NCBI GenBank assembly: GCA_018241995.1
Contig: JAFECT010000004.1
Coordinates: 124,001-188,000 of the forward strand
From: Pseudomonadota bacterium
GTDB taxonomy: Bacteria; Pseudomonadota; Alphaproteobacteria; Caulobacterales; Caulobacteraceae
DNA: 64,000 nucleotides
Direction of reading: 5' to 3'
The notes beneath the pieces were generated by a model that saw nothing but the letters and a program-made list of their open reading frames with translations, did not search any database and was not told where the DNA came from. A program made the position numbers and the translations under genes. Of the stretch, positions 36,756 through 45,348 are shown piece after piece; within the stretch, counting starts at the first letter, position 1, and each line of letters begins with the position of its first letter.

Positions 36756-37826
36756 TTACAGCGCCCGCGAGCCGATCCCGCCGCCGAACGAGCGCTGTTC
36801 GAAGCGCAGCATGCTCCACAGGCCCGCCGTCGCCGCGGTCAGCACCAGCACCGCCCCGGTCTGGTGGATCATGGCCAACCACAGGGGCGCCACGGCCATC
36901 AGGGTGGCGATCCCGAGCGCCGCCTGCAGCCAGACCAGCCCCAGCAGCGCGCCCATCCCCACCTTCATGCCCTCGGGCATGCGCCCCTTCAGGAACAGGC
37001 CCGCGTAGACGCTGACGAACAGCAGCAGCGCATAGGCGAGCATGCGGTGATCGAACTGCACCAGGGCCTGGTCGTGCAGGAAGGCGTGGAAGAACCCGCC
37101 TTGCCAGCTGATCGGCGCCAGGAAACGGCCGTTCATCAGGGGCCAGTCGTTGTAGATCAGCCCTGCCCGGTTGCCGGCGACCAGCGCGCCCAAGAGGCAC
37201 TGCACATAGGCCATGCCCAGCACCAGACCGGCCGCGATGGTCCAGCGACGCGAAGGCCTGACACGCTCCGGCCCGTTCAGGGCCTCCAGCCCCGTCCAGA
37301 TCAGCGCCACGAACAGGATCAGGGCCGCGCCCAGATGTATGGCCAGCCGCTCCGGGGCCACCGAGGTCAGCTTGGCCAGGCCGCTGGACACCATCCACCA
37401 GCCGATCAGCCCCTGCAGCCCGCCGAGGCCGAACAGGACGAGGCATCGCCAGATCAGTCGTTTGGGCAGCTCGCCCCGGAACCAGAACCAGCCGAACGGC
37501 AGAATGAACGCCAGACCGACCAGGCGGCCGACCAGGCGGTGCCACCACTCCCACCAATAGATGCCCTTGAAGGCGTCCAGGCTCATGCCCCGGTTCACCA
37601 GCCTGTATTCCGGGATCTGCTGATAGTGCTGGAACTCGCGCGTCCACTCCGCCGTGTTCAGGGGCGGGATCGCGCCCTTGATCGGCTTCCACTCCGTGAT
37701 CGAGAGACCCGAGTGGGTCAGGCGCGTGGCGCCGCCCAGCAGCACCATCAGAAACACCAGCGCGGCCAGGGCGAACAACCAGATCGCCACAGGCGTGGAG
37801 CGCGGGGGGGACGCGTAACGGTTCAT
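36756..37826 (-). CDS. ctaA: Heme A synthase (COX15/CtaA)
   Basis: Oxidises the C8 methyl of heme O to give heme A for aa3-type oxidases. The 356-aa integral membrane protein has eight predicted helices and the conserved heme-binding His blocks: RLTHSGLSITEWKPIKGAIPP, WWEWWHRLVGRLVG, a helix with LAIHLGAAL, DHRMLAYALL and MIHQTGAVLVLT. This two-fold repeat layout is typical of the alphaproteobacterial (COX15-like) type. No ctaB/ctaG neighbours are present here. Confidence 0.95.
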   Translation of the reverse strand: MNRYASPPRSTPVAIWLFALAALVFLMVLLGGATRLTHSGLSITEWKPIKGAIPPLNTAEWTREFQHYQQIPEYRLVNRGMSLDAFKGIYWWEWWHRLVGRLVGLAFILPFGWFWFRGELPKRLIWRCLVLFGLGGLQGLIGWWMVSSGLAKLTSVAPERLAIHLGAALILFVALIWTGLEALNGPERVRPSRRWTIAAGLVLGMAYVQCLLGALVAGNRAGLIYNDWPLMNGRFLAPISWQGGFFHAFLHDQALVQFDHRMLAYALLLFVSVYAGLFLKGRMPEGMKVGMGALLGLVWLQAALGIATLMAVAPLWLAMIHQTGAVLVLTAATAGLWSMLRFEQRSFGGGIGSRAL

Positions 37827-38056
37827 GCCGTCCTGAAACTCCGAACGAAGGGGAGCCGATAGCGCTTGCCTGCCGTAAGGGGAAGCGTTTAGCGACTGTC
37901 ATGGTTGACGGAATTGCCTCTGGGCGAAGCCGATGAACTGGTTCAATATGGCCTTGCCGGAGTTCGGGTGGGCTCCTCGAAAGCGGAACCCACGCGTGTT
38001 CGCGGCATTTCAAAAGCCGTCGGCGCATGTAAGCTGGCGCTTTACGAGGACTGACC

Positions 38057-38311
38057 ATGCACGACGTCGGCGGAATCCTGGGGGCGATCGTTATTGGCAT
38101 CGTCGCCGGCTGGATCGCCGACCAGGTAACCGGTCGCCGGCACGGGTTGATGATCACTCTCGTGGTGGGGCTGGTGGGCTCGTTCCTGGGCGCCTTCATC
38201 GCCAATGTGCTGAACATCGCCTACACCGGCTGGTGGGCCAGCCTGGCGGTCTCGGCCGCGGGCGCGGTGCTGCTCCTGGCGCTCCTGGGCCTGGTGCGCC
38301 GAAACGCCTGA
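38057..38311 (+). CDS. GlsB/YeaQ/YmgE-family small membrane protein
   Basis: 84 aa with three hydrophobic helices and glycine-rich turns (ILGAIVIGIVAGWIADQV; GLVGSFLGAFIANVL), typical of the transglycosylase-associated or GlsB-like stress membrane proteins. Function in the family is poorly defined; several members are stress-induced. It has its own terminator at 38342-38374. Confidence 0.82.
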   Translation: MHDVGGILGAIVIGIVAGWIADQVTGRRHGLMITLVVGLVGSFLGAFIANVLNIAYTGWWASLAVSAAGAVLLLALLGLVRRNA

Positions 38312-38341
38312 CACGGCCCGCCGTCAAGGCTAGAAGAACCG

Positions 38342-38374
38342 GCGCCGCGGGGCCTCCGCGGCGCTTTGCTTTTG
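38342..38374 (+). terminator. Intrinsic terminator after the GlsB-like gene
   Basis: GCGCCGCGG / CCGCGGCGC form a perfect 9-bp stem with loop GGCCT, followed by TTTGCTTTTG. It lies about 30 bp after the stop codon of the GlsB-like gene and just before the DUF2842 ATG. Confidence 0.75.
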
Positions 38375-38378
38375 CGGG

Positions 38379-38594
38379 ATGACGAGCATGGGCCCCAGGA
38401 CGCGCAAGGCCGTGGCGGGTATCGGCGCCCTCGCCTATCTCGCTGCCTATGTCTGGGGCGCGGTCAGCCTGTCGGCCTTCGTGCCCGAGGCCTGGTGGGC
38501 CAAGGTTCTCTATTTCGCTGTCGTGGGGATCGCCTGGTTCGTGCCCCTGCTGCCGCTGTTCAAGTGGGCCGAGGCGAAGAACCCGCAGGGCTAG
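38379..38594 (+). CDS. DUF2842 small membrane protein
   Basis: 71 aa, two hydrophobic helices (about residues 11-32 and 38-60) and the pattern typical of DUF2842, an alphaproteobacterial family of unknown function: RTRKAVAGIGALAYLAAYVW, then WWAKVLYFAVVGIAWFVPLLPLFKW. The start may be 38379 or the ATG at 38388. The terminator immediately upstream means it probably starts from a promoter within or just after that hairpin, or relies on read-through. Confidence 0.72.
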   Translation: MTSMGPRTRKAVAGIGALAYLAAYVWGAVSLSAFVPEAWWAKVLYFAVVGIAWFVPLLPLFKWAEAKNPQG

Positions 38595-38648
38595 TGCAAA
38601 AGAAAACGGACGCGCGCTGGGGGCGTCGCGTCCGTGAAAATCGATAGA

Positions 38649-38725
<77 letters not shown>

Positions 38726-38773
38726 AAGAGGCGCCCTTATAGGGGGCGTCCCGCCGGGCTGCAACGGCTTAAA

Positions 38774-39208
38774 TCAGGCCTGATCCAGAACGGAATCGAG
38801 CCGCGCCTTGGCGGCCTCGAGCTCTTTCAGGACGTGCTTCAGGCGCGCACGCTCACCGGCGCCGACAGGGGCGGCGGCGGCCGTGTCGCCCGCGTCCTCA
38901 TGTTCGAAATCCGCCGCGCTGACGCCCATGGCGCCGTCAGGATCGCCGGCCGTCAGCAGCCGCTTGATCCCTTCTTCGCGATAGAGGCGCTGCACGCCTT
39001 CGATCTTGTAGCCTCGCGCGTAGAGCAGGGCTTTCACGCCCTTCAGCACCGCCACGTCCTGCGGACGGTAGAAGCGCCGTCCGCCGGCGCGCTTCATCGG
39101 CTTCACGAACGAGAACTTGGTCTCCCAGAAGCGCAGCACATGTTGAGGCACGCCAAGTTCGTCGGCGGCTTCGGAAATGGTGCGGAACGCGTTGGGACCT
39201 TTTGCCAA
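38774..39208 (-). CDS. MerR-family transcriptional regulator
   Basis: 144 aa: winged-helix MerR domain ([25 protein letters not shown], then [22 protein letters not shown]) followed by an acidic linker and a C-terminal helix (residues about 118-144) for dimerisation. No effector-binding Cys cluster, so not a classical metal sensor. This regulator next to ihfA is a common alphaproteobacterial arrangement. It starts 14 bp after the ihfA stop. Confidence 0.87.
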   Translation of the reverse strand: MAKGPNAFRTISEAADELGVPQHVLRFWETKFSFVKPMKRAGGRRFYRPQDVAVLKGVKALLYARGYKIEGVQRLYREEGIKRLLTAGDPDGAMGVSAADFEHEDAGDTAAAAPVGAGERARLKHVLKELEAAKARLDSVLDQA

Positions 39209-39221
39209 GCGCTATATCCGC

Positions 39222-39542
39222 TCAGGCGGCGTCGTGCATGGCGTCGCCGGGGGCGCCGTCGACGCGGGCCTTCATCACCTGGGAGGCGCGGAAGCTGATG
39301 ACCCGGCGCGGATCGATCGCAGCGGGTTCGCCGGTCTTCGGATTGCGGCCCATGCGCGCGCGCTTGGCGCGAACCTGGAACACGCCGAAGCCGGACAGCT
39401 TGACGGTCTCGCCGCGCTCGAGCGCCTCGGCGATCAGCTCCAGGGTCCGCTCGACCAGGGTCGAGCATTCCTGGCGCGAAAGCCCCACTTCTTCGTGCAC
39501 CGCTTCGCACAGATCAGCGCGAGTCAGCGTTTCGCCTTTCAT
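39222..39542 (-). CDS. ihfA: Integration host factor subunit alpha
   Basis: A 106-aa member of the HU/IHF family that bends DNA sharply at specific sites, with IhfB as partner. Features: MKGETLTRADLCEAVHEEVGLSR, the LSGFGVFQVR strand and the DNA-intercalating arm RMGRNPKTGEPAAIDPRRVI. The alpha-type N-terminus and tail support IhfA over HU. The ATG at 39542 is the family start; the frame continues upstream only as a shadow of fabH. In Caulobacter IHF helps cell-cycle promoters. Confidence 0.92.
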   Translation of the reverse strand: MKGETLTRADLCEAVHEEVGLSRQECSTLVERTLELIAEALERGETVKLSGFGVFQVRAKRARMGRNPKTGEPAAIDPRRVISFRASQVMKARVDGAPGDAMHDAA

Positions 39543-39658
39543 GGCAGCTCCCCCGAGCCTGGAACAACTCACAAGGGAATGGCCCGGAAAGGGGGCGAAG
39601 TCAAAGGGTTCGGACGCAAATTGATCACGTTCAGGATCAATTTTCACCCAGCGCGACC

Positions 39659-40639
39659 TCAGAGGCGCAGGGTACAGGCTCCCCAGGTCAGGCCGCCGCC
39701 CATGGCTTCCATCAGCAGCAGATCGCCGCGTTTGATGCGTCCGTCCTCCACGCCCTGCCACAGGGCCAGGGGAATCGAGGCCGCCGAGGTGTTGGCGTGC
39801 TCGGCCACGGTGGAGATCACCTTGGCCTCGTCGATCTTCAGCCGGTTGGCCACGCCCTGCAGGATGCGCTGGTTGGCCTGGTGCGGAATGAACCAGTCGA
39901 CGTCGGAGACCTCGACCCCGGCCTTGGCGGCGGCCGCCTCCACCGCCTCGGCGATATTGATGACCGCGTGCTTGAACACCTGGTTGCCCAGCATGCGCAG
40001 ATGCCCGACGGAACCGGTCTGGGCCGGGCCGCCGTCGACATAGAGCAGGTCGGTCTTGGTCCCGTCGCAGCGCAGGGCGAAGCCCAGCAGACCCCGGTCG
40101 GCGGTGGTCCCCTGCCCTTCCACCGGCTCCAGCACCACCGCGCCCGCGCCGTCGCCGAACAGCACGCAGGTGGTGCGGTCCTCGTAGTCGAGCAGGCGCG
40201 TCATCTCTTCCGCGCCGATGACCAGGGCGCACCTGGCATGGCCGCGGGCGACGAACCCGTCGGCGACGCTCAGCGCATAGACAAAGCCCGAGCAGACCGC
40301 CTGCACGTCGAACGCCGGGCAGACCGGCACGCCCAGCTTGCGCTGCACGATCGAGGCGGTGGCGGGGAAGGTCAGGTCCGGCGTGGTGGTGGCCACCACG
40401 ATCAGATCGACCTCGGCGGCGGTGCGCCCGGCCGCGGCCAGGGCGCGCTTGGACGCTTCCACAGCGAGATCGGAGGTCAGCTGCTCGTGCGGAGCCTTGT
40501 GGCGCTGGCGAATGCCGGTGCGTTCCTGGATCCACTCGTCGGAGGTGTCGACGGTCCTGGCGAGATCCGCGTTGGTGACCACGTTTTCGGGCAGATAGCC
40601 GCCGATGCCGGTCACGGCGCTGCGAATGACGCCGCTCAC
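39659..40639 (-). CDS. fabH: 3-oxoacyl-ACP synthase III
   Basis: Starts fatty-acid synthesis by condensing acetyl-CoA with malonyl-ACP. The 326-aa thiolase-fold enzyme has the catalytic triad Cys116 (QAVCSGFVYAL), His (WFIPHQANQRI, about residue 254) and Asn (VAEHANTSAASIPLAL, about residue 284). GTG start at 40639, overlapping the plsX stop by 4 bp (GTGA). Downstream is ihfA after a 116-bp spacer. Confidence 0.96.
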   Translation of the reverse strand: MSGVIRSAVTGIGGYLPENVVTNADLARTVDTSDEWIQERTGIRQRHKAPHEQLTSDLAVEASKRALAAAGRTAAEVDLIVVATTTPDLTFPATASIVQRKLGVPVCPAFDVQAVCSGFVYALSVADGFVARGHARCALVIGAEEMTRLLDYEDRTTCVLFGDGAGAVVLEPVEGQGTTADRGLLGFALRCDGTKTDLLYVDGGPAQTGSVGHLRMLGNQVFKHAVINIAEAVEAAAAKAGVEVSDVDWFIPHQANQRILQGVANRLKIDEAKVISTVAEHANTSAASIPLALWQGVEDGRIKRGDLLLMEAMGGGLTWGACTLRL

Positions 40640-41709
40640 GCCTGGACCTCCGCCTTCGAGACCTTGGCCTCGTCCATCATGGCGGTGAGGGTTTGCATCT
40701 TCTGCGAAATCTCCGAAGCGTAGTTACTGGCCGCCAGGTCGGCGGCGATCTTCAGCGCATTGGCGAAGCCCTTGGCGTCGGCGCCGCCGTGGCTCTTCAC
40801 CACCAAACCGTTCAGGCCCAGCAAAGGCCCGCCGTTGACCGAGGACGGATCGATGCGCGCGCGCATCTTCTTCAACGCGGGATAGGCGATGGCGGCGCCG
40901 AGTTTGGCCTGCAGGTCAGAGGTCAGGGCGTCCTTCAGGAGCGCGGCCACGAAGCGGGCGGTGCCTTCCGCCGTCTTCAGCGCGATATTGCCGGTGAAGC
41001 CGTCGGTCACGACCACGTCCACCGTGCCCTTGGCGATGTCGTCGCCCTCGACGAAGCCGTGATAGTTCAGCCCGAAGCCGCCCTCGCGGATCAGCTGCGC
41101 CGCCTCGCGCACCTCGTCGTGGCCCTTCACCTCTTCCGCGCCGATGTTGAGCAGGCCGATGGTGGGTTTCTTCACCCCATGCACCGCGCGGTGGAAGGCC
41201 TCGCCCATGATGGCGAATTCGATCAGCTGACGTGCGTCCGAGGAAACGTTGGCGCCCACGTCCAGCACCGCGGTCACGCCCTTCAAGGTCGGCCAGCTGG
41301 CCACGATGGCTGGGCGGTCCAGGCCGGGCGCGGCCATGCGCAGGATCAGCTTGGACACTGCCATCAGGGCCCCGGTGTTCCCGGCCGAAACGGCCGCCTG
41401 GGCCTCGCCGGTCTTCACGCACTCGACCGCATTCCAGAGGCTGGTGCCCTTGGAGCGGCGCAGCGCCTGGGCCGGCTTCTCGTCCATGGCGATGACCAGG
41501 TCGGTGTGGCGCACCTCCGAGGCCTCGGCCGCGGCCGGCACCCGCGCCAGGGCGGCCTTCAGCCGCTTCTCGTCGCCGTGCAGGATGAAGCGCACCTTGC
41601 GGCCTTGCAGGCGCTCGAGCGCGCGCGCCACCGCGGGCACCACGACCACGGGCCCGTGGTCGCCGCCCATGGCGTCGATGGAGATGACGATGGGGCTGGA
41701 AGAGGCGAT
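40636..41709 (-). CDS. plsX: Phosphate acyltransferase PlsX, apparent ATC start
   Basis: Converts acyl-ACP to acyl-phosphate for phospholipid synthesis. The family blocks are present: VISIDAMGGDHGP, SAGNTGALMA, VDVVVTDGFTGNIALKTAEG and the Asn/Gly-rich C-terminal core. The first ATG in frame is at 41670, but that would remove the conserved beta strand IVISIDA. Upstream in this frame there is no ATG, GTG or TTG before a stop codon. An ATC at 41709 lies 7 nt after AGGAG and would give MASSSPIVISIDAMGG, a normal PlsX start (357 aa). Either a rare ATC start or a base error is likely; a pipeline would place the start at 41670. Confidence 0.9.
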   Translation of the reverse strand: MASSSPIVISIDAMGGDHGPVVVVPAVARALERLQGRKVRFILHGDEKRLKAALARVPAAAEASEVRHTDLVIAMDEKPAQALRRSKGTSLWNAVECVKTGEAQAAVSAGNTGALMAVSKLILRMAAPGLDRPAIVASWPTLKGVTAVLDVGANVSSDARQLIEFAIMGEAFHRAVHGVKKPTIGLLNIGAEEVKGHDEVREAAQLIREGGFGLNYHGFVEGDDIAKGTVDVVVTDGFTGNIALKTAEGTARFVAALLKDALTSDLQAKLGAAIAYPALKKMRARIDPSSVNGGPLLGLNGLVVKSHGGADAKGFANALKIAADLAASNYASEISQKMQTLTAMMDEAKVSKAEVQA

Positions 41710-41716
41710 AGGCGCG

Positions 41717-41721
41717 CTCCT
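41717..41721 (-). promoter_or_regulatory. Shine-Dalgarno sequence that decides the plsX start
   Basis: AGGAG on the minus strand, 7 nt before the ATC at 41709. The next in-frame ATG (41670) is 46 nt away from this site and has no comparable site of its own, which favours initiation at or very near 41709. Confidence 0.6.
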
Positions 41722-41841
41722 ACGACGCGCCCGCTCATTGCATCGGAACGCGTCTTCATACAGGCGGCGGACGATAGCGTTCCGCCATCACGATTCAAGC
41801 GCCAAGCGCACGCAACACGACCGCGCGCCGACGCCAGACCC

Positions 41842-42363
41842 TTACTCCTGAGGCGGCTCACGCTTCAAGGCGGCCAGGGCGGCGAAAGGCGAAGGCTCGG
41901 CCGTGTCGCTGGGCGGCTCGAACACCGCGCCCGGCTTGCGGGGGAACGGATCCAGGTCCAGGGCCAGGGCCTCGACGACATAGTGGCCGAGGTCGACGAC
42001 GCCGTTCTCGATCACGTCGGGCCGGTCCAGGTCGGCCAAGCCCAGTTCCTCGCTCGACTCAGGCTCGTCGTCCGGCCGGGTGGTGAAAGGCGCCTCGAAA
42101 TCCGAATCGATCTCGGTGGCGAAAGGCTCCAGCGACACGCCGCAGATCTGCACCACCTCGGCGCTCAGCTTGCCGACCACGGCGCCGCCCTCGAAGCGCG
42201 GCCTGATCTCGACCTCGGCCTCAAGGCGGTTCAGCGCCTCCAACTCCAGCGCCTTGGCGATGCGGGCGCAGGTGGCGTCGTCGGCGACCAGCCGCCGGCT
42301 CACGCCCTTGCCGATGTCGTCCACGCGCACCGGCACGGACCAGGGTTCCGCCGGGCTGCTCAT
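41842..42363 (-). CDS. DUF177 (YceD-like) protein
   Basis: A 173-aa acidic cytoplasmic protein of the DUF177/YceD family, commonly found next to plsX-fabH and linked to 23S rRNA maturation or L32 (rpmF) in other bacteria. Conserved points are the ICGVSLEPF segment (usual C-x-R/L-x-L-x-P pattern; only one of the usual Cys seen here) and the VVDLGHYVVEALALDLDPFPRKPGA block. The ATG at 42363 overlaps the upstream gene's stop by 4 bp. rpmF is not adjacent. Confidence 0.85.
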   Translation of the reverse strand: MSSPAEPWSVPVRVDDIGKGVSRRLVADDATCARIAKALELEALNRLEAEVEIRPRFEGGAVVGKLSAEVVQICGVSLEPFATEIDSDFEAPFTTRPDDEPESSEELGLADLDRPDVIENGVVDLGHYVVEALALDLDPFPRKPGAVFEPPSDTAEPSPFAALAALKREPPQE

Positions 42364-42923
42364 GCCGCGACCTCCGCCACGGGGGCGGGCCAACTGACCT
42401 CTCCCTTGAGGAGCCCGGCCAGGTCCTGCGCCGCCAGCGCCCGATGGAGCCGCACCACATAATCGACCAGCGGGCCGGGCTCGGTGGTCGCGGCCTCCGC
42501 TTCCCCGGTCTGGTCGGAGAAGACTGTGCGTTCGATCAGCCCGGCCAGGGCGTCCCGATCGGGCTCGCCGGCCAGGGCCTCGCCATAGGCCTTGGTGCGG
42601 CCGTAGAGCGCCTCGGCCAGGGGCCGGACCTTTTTGGCCACCGACAGGTCGCCGACGCCCAGCTCACGCAGGGTGTGGTCGAGCGCGCTCAGATACTCCG
42701 AAAACAGCGCCTTGGCCGTCTCGCTGGCCTGCTCGCCCTGGCCGTAGAGCCGGTTGGTCAGCAGAGCCACGTGGATGGTGTAGAGCTCGAAACGCGCGTC
42801 GATGCGGTCCCTGACGCCCAGATCGCGATAGAAGGCGGGGCTGCGCGCTTGCGCCACGGCGGACGCGTAGAGCCTTTGGCTGGAAGCCTTCACAGGCCCC
42901 GGGCGGAACAATCGTCTAAGCAT
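42360..42923 (-). CDS. Ubiquinol-cytochrome c chaperone family protein (CBP3-like)
   Basis: A 187-aa all-helical protein matching the ubiquinol-cytochrome c chaperone domain (mitochondrial CBP3/UQCC1 relatives): LYASAVAQARSPAFYRDLGV, DRIDARFELYTIHVALL and LDHTLRELGVGDLSVAKKVRPLAEALYGR. In mitochondria CBP3 helps cytochrome b translation and assembly into bc1; the bacterial role is presumed similar. It is the first gene of the run leading to DUF177 and plsX and diverges from bamE across 84 bp. Confidence 0.88.
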   Translation of the reverse strand: MLRRLFRPGPVKASSQRLYASAVAQARSPAFYRDLGVRDRIDARFELYTIHVALLTNRLYGQGEQASETAKALFSEYLSALDHTLRELGVGDLSVAKKVRPLAEALYGRTKAYGEALAGEPDRDALAGLIERTVFSDQTGEAEAATTEPGPLVDYVVRLHRALAAQDLAGLLKGEVSWPAPVAEVAA

Positions 42924-43007
42924 GGCCGGCGCCCCTTTTCCGCCTCGCCGTTGAACTAGTGAGGCTTTGACGGTAGGTCAAAGGCTGACCGCACGGTAAG
43001 AGACACT

Positions 43008-43496
43008 ATGTCCAAGCTTCGCACCGCCCTGATCCTCTCCGCGGCCCTGTCCGCAGCCGGCGCGCTCAGCGCCTGTTCGCCGGTGACGGCGCGACAGGGC
43101 TTCCAGGTCCAGGACGTCAATCCGCGTGACCTGAAGGTCGGAGACGACTCCAAGTCGACGGTCCTGTCGAAACTCGGATCGCCCTCGGCGGTTTCCACCT
43201 TCGAGCCGAACATCTGGTACTACGTGTCCCAGACGGCCGAGACCTACACCTATCACAAGCCCCTGGTCTCCCAGCGCGATGTCACGGTCGTGACCTTCGA
43301 CAAGGAGTCCGAGAAGGTGACCAAGGTCGCCACCCTGGGCCTGAAGGACGGCAAGCACATCGCCTACGCCAAGCGCGAGACCCCGACCCGCGGCCGCGAA
43401 ATGACCGTGCTGGAGCAGCTGCTCGGCAACGTCGGCCGCCAGGGCCTGCCGCCCAGCGAAGACGACAGCGTGCCGGGCGGCCGCCGCCGCGAATAG
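43008..43496 (+). CDS. bamE: Outer-membrane assembly lipoprotein BamE (SmpA/OmlA)
   Basis: A component of the BAM complex that folds beta-barrel proteins into the outer membrane. 162 aa with a lipobox (GALSAC, Cys about residue 23), then the BamE domain: GDDSKSTVLSKLGSPSAVSTFEPNIWYYVSQ and a TFDKESEKVTKVATLGL segment. The C-terminal tail (residues about 120-162) is longer and basic, as often in alphaproteobacteria. A terminator follows within 60 bp. Confidence 0.92.
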   Translation: MSKLRTALILSAALSAAGALSACSPVTARQGFQVQDVNPRDLKVGDDSKSTVLSKLGSPSAVSTFEPNIWYYVSQTAETYTYHKPLVSQRDVTVVTFDKESEKVTKVATLGLKDGKHIAYAKRETPTRGREMTVLEQLLGNVGRQGLPPSEDDSVPGGRRRE

Positions 43497-43523
43497 CGGG
43501 CGGCTTACGGCTGAGAATCACAG

Positions 43524-43555
43524 AGCCCCGGAGAGCGATCTCCGGGGCTTCCTCT
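43524..43555 (+). terminator. Intrinsic terminator of bamE
   Basis: AGCCCCGGAGA / TCTCCGGGGCT: a perfect 11-bp stem with loop GCGA, followed by TCCTCT. It begins 28 bp after the bamE stop and ends at the 3' end of the convergent small gene, marking the edge of the accessory block. Confidence 0.8.
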
Positions 43556-43976
43556 AGCGCCCTCTTTCGATCGGGAGAGTGATCAGTTCCCGCAGTCGCG
43601 CTTCGCAATCATTGAAAATCGGCGTGAGCCGTTGCGCGTATTGGCGTGGGGATTGCGGGTTCTCACGGTAGATCGTGAGTGCGCGCATGATCTCATCAGC
43701 GATCATCTGTTCCGCCGAGTGTTCGGCAAGATGGCTGCGAAGGACGCGCACATCGGTTTCCCATTTGAGCGTCGTCATCGCTTCGGGTGGCGATGGACTT
43801 TCGAACGCCTCGGCGATCCGTTCGGCGTGCTTCAGCAGTTCACGTAACGGTTCGAGCGCCCTCAATCTTGCATCGCTACGGGCGCGCACGATCAGCACCG
43901 TCGCGGCGATCAGGCCGGCGAACAGCAGGACGACGGCGGTTTCTTCGATCCTCTCGAAGGTCAGAAGTGCGCCCAA
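43554..43976 (-). CDS. Small membrane-anchored helical protein in the ABC/porin operon
   Basis: A 140-aa product with one N-terminal membrane helix (about residues 12-32, after a short cytoplasmic or periplasmic start) and a long charged helical remainder with heptad-like Leu/Ala spacing. Starts with TTG, with GGAG about 9 nt upstream. It lies 12 bp after the porin gene and is the fourth and last cistron of the operon. No family recognised; it could be a partner of the transporter or of the porin. Confidence 0.65.
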   Translation of the reverse strand: MGALLTFERIEETAVVLLFAGLIAATVLIVRARSDARLRALEPLRELLKHAERIAEAFESPSPPEAMTTLKWETDVRVLRSHLAEHSAEQMIADEIMRALTIYRENPQSPRQYAQRLTPIFNDCEARLRELITLPIERGR

Positions 43977-43988
43977 GGATATGTCTCC

Positions 43989-45320
43989 TCAGAACTGCGC
44001 GTGCAGCCGCATCGCGCCGATGGCGACGGGGCCGCGATCGCGGTTGTAGCCGGGGTTGTCGACCAGCTGCAGATCGAAGCTCAGATGAGCCGGCGTCGTG
44101 AGCTGCAGATCGTAATAGCCCTCGACCAAAGCTTCCGATCCAGGGCGCGGCAGCTTGCCGTCGCCGATCAGAATGCCGAGACCGCCGGCATTGAGAAACC
44201 GCTCGCGCTCCCGCGACGCTCCATTCACTCCGGCGGCGAGCGCGAAGGTATCGCCATCGCGTCCCCATCGCGATCCGCTCACCGAGATGCCGCCGGAAAC
44301 CGTCCGGTCCACGTCGGTGAATTCGTACGACTCAAAGCGTCCATCCGCCCAGCCTGCCCGCAGGAACAAACCGACTTTGGGCGCGATCTCCTGCTCCAGG
44401 TTGAAGCTCACGCCGGGGCGGCCCTGGTAGCGCCGCACCGCTGCAATATCGGCGGGCGTGCTGGTCAGGGTGGCAAGAGCGACGGCATCGTCGAACCGGC
44501 CCATCCGCCCGCGCGAAACAATACCGGTGAGCTTCAGCTTGCCCGCGTGACCGGCAAGCGCGTAGCGCCGCTCGATCTCACCGACCAACTGGAACTGGCT
44601 GAAGTTCGTGCCGAGCTTGGTGCTGTTCGGCACGTTGGAGAGGTTGAAGACACCGAGCCGGACCGCCCAGGGACCGCGATAGAGCTCGCTCGTGACGCCA
44701 TAGGTATAGCCCCAGGCGTCCGCCGCGTAGTCGAACGTGCCGGCGTCGATGACCGCCCAATTCAGGAAGTCGCGCCTCGGATCGTGGGCATATCGGTTCG
44801 TGTCGAAGACATCGCCGACCGATACCTTGCCTGCGGTAAGGACCAGGCGGTCCGAGGTCTGCGCCCCACCGAGTTGATTGAGATCAGGTTCGACCGCCTC
44901 GACCTTGCCGCCGAGACCGATCGTTTGCCTGATGAACAAGCGCTGGAGCCGCACATAGGGGGAAGCCTTGCCGACCTTGTAAGCCTCGCCGCTCGGAAAG
45001 CCCGCGACGCCGAGCGTATTGCTCAGACCAAAGCCCTGATCGATCTCGGGATTGACCCAGATTTCAGCGCCCGACCAGGGGCGCAGGCCGGCATAGAAGG
45101 TTACGTCCCAGGTCTCGCGCCCCGTGGCGCTGGGATTGAGGCTGTTGGCCCCACCGTACGGCGCGCGAAAGGCGGCATTCGCCTGCGCGACGAACGTCGT
45201 CTGACCGTGCACCGCCCAAGTTTGCGTGGGGGGCGCTTCGACTTCTTGGGCGCGGCCCGCGGTGGGTGCGGTGAAGGCGGCGAGCAGCGCGATGGTGCCC
45301 GCGATGAAGGTGATGCGCAT
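43989..45320 (-). CDS. OprB-like outer-membrane porin
   Basis: A 443-aa exported protein with a signal peptide (MRITFIAGTIALLAAFTAPTAGRA) and repeated amphipathic beta strands ending in a C-terminal Phe (MRLHAQF), the usual outer-membrane barrel signature. The order GRETWDVTFYAGLRPWSGAEIWVNPEIDQGFGLS and later NWAVIDAGTFDYAADAWGYTYG fits the carbohydrate-selective porin (OprB) family. It follows the ABC ATPase by 28 bp. The substrate may not be a sugar in this context. Confidence 0.82.
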   Translation of the reverse strand: MRITFIAGTIALLAAFTAPTAGRAQEVEAPPTQTWAVHGQTTFVAQANAAFRAPYGGANSLNPSATGRETWDVTFYAGLRPWSGAEIWVNPEIDQGFGLSNTLGVAGFPSGEAYKVGKASPYVRLQRLFIRQTIGLGGKVEAVEPDLNQLGGAQTSDRLVLTAGKVSVGDVFDTNRYAHDPRRDFLNWAVIDAGTFDYAADAWGYTYGVTSELYRGPWAVRLGVFNLSNVPNSTKLGTNFSQFQLVGEIERRYALAGHAGKLKLTGIVSRGRMGRFDDAVALATLTSTPADIAAVRRYQGRPGVSFNLEQEIAPKVGLFLRAGWADGRFESYEFTDVDRTVSGGISVSGSRWGRDGDTFALAAGVNGASRERERFLNAGGLGILIGDGKLPRPGSEALVEGYYDLQLTTPAHLSFDLQLVDNPGYNRDRGPVAIGAMRLHAQF

Positions 45321-45348
45321 TGGGCTGTCCCCACAGTTGCGGCAGTGA

